Below are positions 48,089 through 48,958 of a DNA stretch of 48,958 bases, one piece after another. The position numbers and the translations under genes are program-made. How positions within the stretch are numbered: position 1 is the first letter of the stretch; each line of letters begins with the position of its first letter. The notes beneath the pieces were generated by a model. That model did no database searches and was not told the origin of the DNA. It was given only the letters and a program-made list of their open reading frames with translations. Source of the stretch: Polaromonas sp. (GTDB lineage: Bacteria > Pseudomonadota > Gammaproteobacteria > Burkholderiales > Burkholderiaceae_C); NCBI GenBank assembly GCA_013823635.1, contig PNML01000012.1:1-48958 (forward strand), in the 5' to 3' direction.

Positions 48089-48958
48089 ATGACCACCCTG
48101 CTGATCCGCCACGCCCACTGCATCGCCACGCTGGACCACACCGACCCGCGCCAGGGCACCGAGTGGCGCGACGCCAGCCTGTTCATCCGCGGCCACCGCA
48201 TTGAATGGGTGGGCCCCGCCGCCGATCTGCCCCCTGCCCTGGCCGCCGAACATGCCCACAGTGGCGGTGAGACCCTCCACGCACAGGGCCACCTGGTCAC
48301 ACCCGGCCTGGTCAACACCCACCACCACATGTACCAGAGCCTGACCCGCGCCATTCCGGCGGTGCAGGACGCCGAGCTGTTTGGCTGGCTGCGCGGGCTC
48401 TATCCGCTGTGGGCCGGGCTGACACCCGAGATGGTGCACGTCAGCACCCAAACCGCCATGGCCGAGCTGCTGCTCAGCGGCTGCACCACCAGCAGCGACC
48501 ACCTCTACATCTACCCCAACGGCGTGCGACTGGACGACAGCATCCACGCCGCCCAAGAGATTGGCATGCGCTTTGTGGCCACACGCGGCAGCATGAGCGT
48601 GGGGCAAAGCCAGGGCGGCCTGCCGCCCGATGGCGTGGTGGAGCGCGAAGACGCCATCCTGAAAGACACCCAGCGCCTGATCGAACGCCACCACCGCACC
48701 GAGCACGGCAGCATGGTCAACGTGGCCGTGGCCCCATGCAGCCCCTTCAGCGTGAGCCGCGACCTCATGCGCCTGTCCGCCGAGCTGGCCCGCGCACACG
48801 GCACCCGCCTGCACACCCACCTGGCCGAAAACGACCACGACCTGGCCTACAGCCGCGAAAAGTTCAACTGCACCCCCACCCAGTACGCGCAAGACCTGGG
48901 CTGGCTGGGCCCCGACGTGTGGCACGCCCACTGCGTGAAGCTGGACGACGAAGGCATC
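48089..48958 (+). CDS. 8-oxoguanine deaminase-like amidohydrolase (3' end outside window)
   Basis: The first 290 residues are visible. The protein opens MTTLLIRHAHCIATLD, then VTPGLVNTHHHMYQSLTRAIP (first metal motif), GCTTSSDHLYIYP, VATRGSMSVGQSQGG and HTHLAENDHDLAY. This is the 8-oxoguanine deaminase/hydroxyatrazine-hydrolase branch of amidohydrolases; with the purine genes nearby, deamination of 8-oxoguanine to urate is the likely reaction. It is divergent from the PAS-GGDEF-EAL gene with a 144-base gap. Truncated only by the window edge. Confidence 0.88.
   Translation, partial: MTTLLIRHAHCIATLDHTDPRQGTEWRDASLFIRGHRIEWVGPAADLPPALAAEHAHSGGETLHAQGHLVTPGLVNTHHHMYQSLTRAIPAVQDAELFGWLRGLYPLWAGLTPEMVHVSTQTAMAELLLSGCTTSSDHLYIYPNGVRLDDSIHAAQEIGMRFVATRGSMSVGQSQGGLPPDGVVEREDAILKDTQRLIERHHRTEHGSMVNVAVAPCSPFSVSRDLMRLSAELARAHGTRLHTHLAENDHDLAYSREKFNCTPTQYAQDLGWLGPDVWHAHCVKLDDEGI

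Noticed and set aside
47945-48931. N-terminal extension of the PAS-GGDEF-EAL frame to 1051 codons
   Set aside because: The extra sequence is His/Gly/Val-rich and antisense to the 8-oxoguanine deaminase gene; the ATG at 47944 begins a normal PAS domain.

Overview
The window is high-GC proteobacterial DNA, most likely from a betaproteobacterium of the order Burkholderiales and probably the family Comamonadaceae. This rests on the gene content (form IA Rubisco with cbbQ/cbbO, DUF1840, DUF1800/DUF1501, BMP-type purine transporter, Burkholderiales-type porin with a C-terminal Phe) and on a scattered family of short AT-rich repeats with a CAGCGCTT core, a type I associate with Comamonadaceae. I cannot name a species. 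No rRNA, tRNA, CRISPR array or complete insertion sequence was seen.

Layout. (1) 1-3166 is an accessory edge: a small membrane protein, the remnant of a ribbon-helix-helix-type antitoxin with a palindrome upstream, and one large, lower-GC gene (815-3166). That gene encodes two tandem nucleoside-deoxyribosyltransferase/TIR-like domains followed by a P-loop ATPase (Sll1717-like). It is the best candidate in the window for a little-described, possibly defensive, system. (2) 3317-9933 is a CO2-fixation locus: cbbL-cbbS-cbbQ-cbbO plus a small conserved gene on the minus strand, with divergent cbbR and a 12-bp inverted-repeat operator. No carboxysome genes are present. Two stacked hairpins separate cbbLS from cbbQO. 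(3) 9884-15469 holds housekeeping and signalling genes: a CNNM/CorC-type membrane protein, a symmetrical Ap4A hydrolase, an RhlE-type helicase and a PAS-GGDEF-EAL protein co-transcribed with dcd.

(4) 16056-33636 is a purine uptake and catabolism region. It encodes guanine deaminase, adenine deaminase, a Rieske oxygenase, two BMP-family binding proteins, a complete BMP-type ABC transporter (ATPase and two permeases), a LysR regulator, xanthine dehydrogenase XdhAB and a porin. A glycerophosphodiesterase lipoprotein lies in the middle. An 8-oxoguanine deaminase at the right edge, and hydroxypyruvate isomerase plus glycerate 2-kinase at 41.5-43.8 kb, fit the same theme. The first acts on an oxidised purine; the other two process glyoxylate-derived C3 compounds downstream of urate and allantoin breakdown. 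Gcl, the tartronate semialdehyde reductase, urate oxidase and xdhC are not in the window. (5) 33674-48958 carries three more c-di-GMP proteins, a DUF1653/oxidoreductase-like fusion, and a secreted DUF1501/DUF1800 pair.

Four large c-di-GMP genes lie within 35 kb. Genes are packed tightly: three convergent pairs overlap by 50-58 bp, and one divergent pair has start codons 9 bp apart. Several CAGCGCTT repeats sit inside reading frames or supply their start or stop codons.
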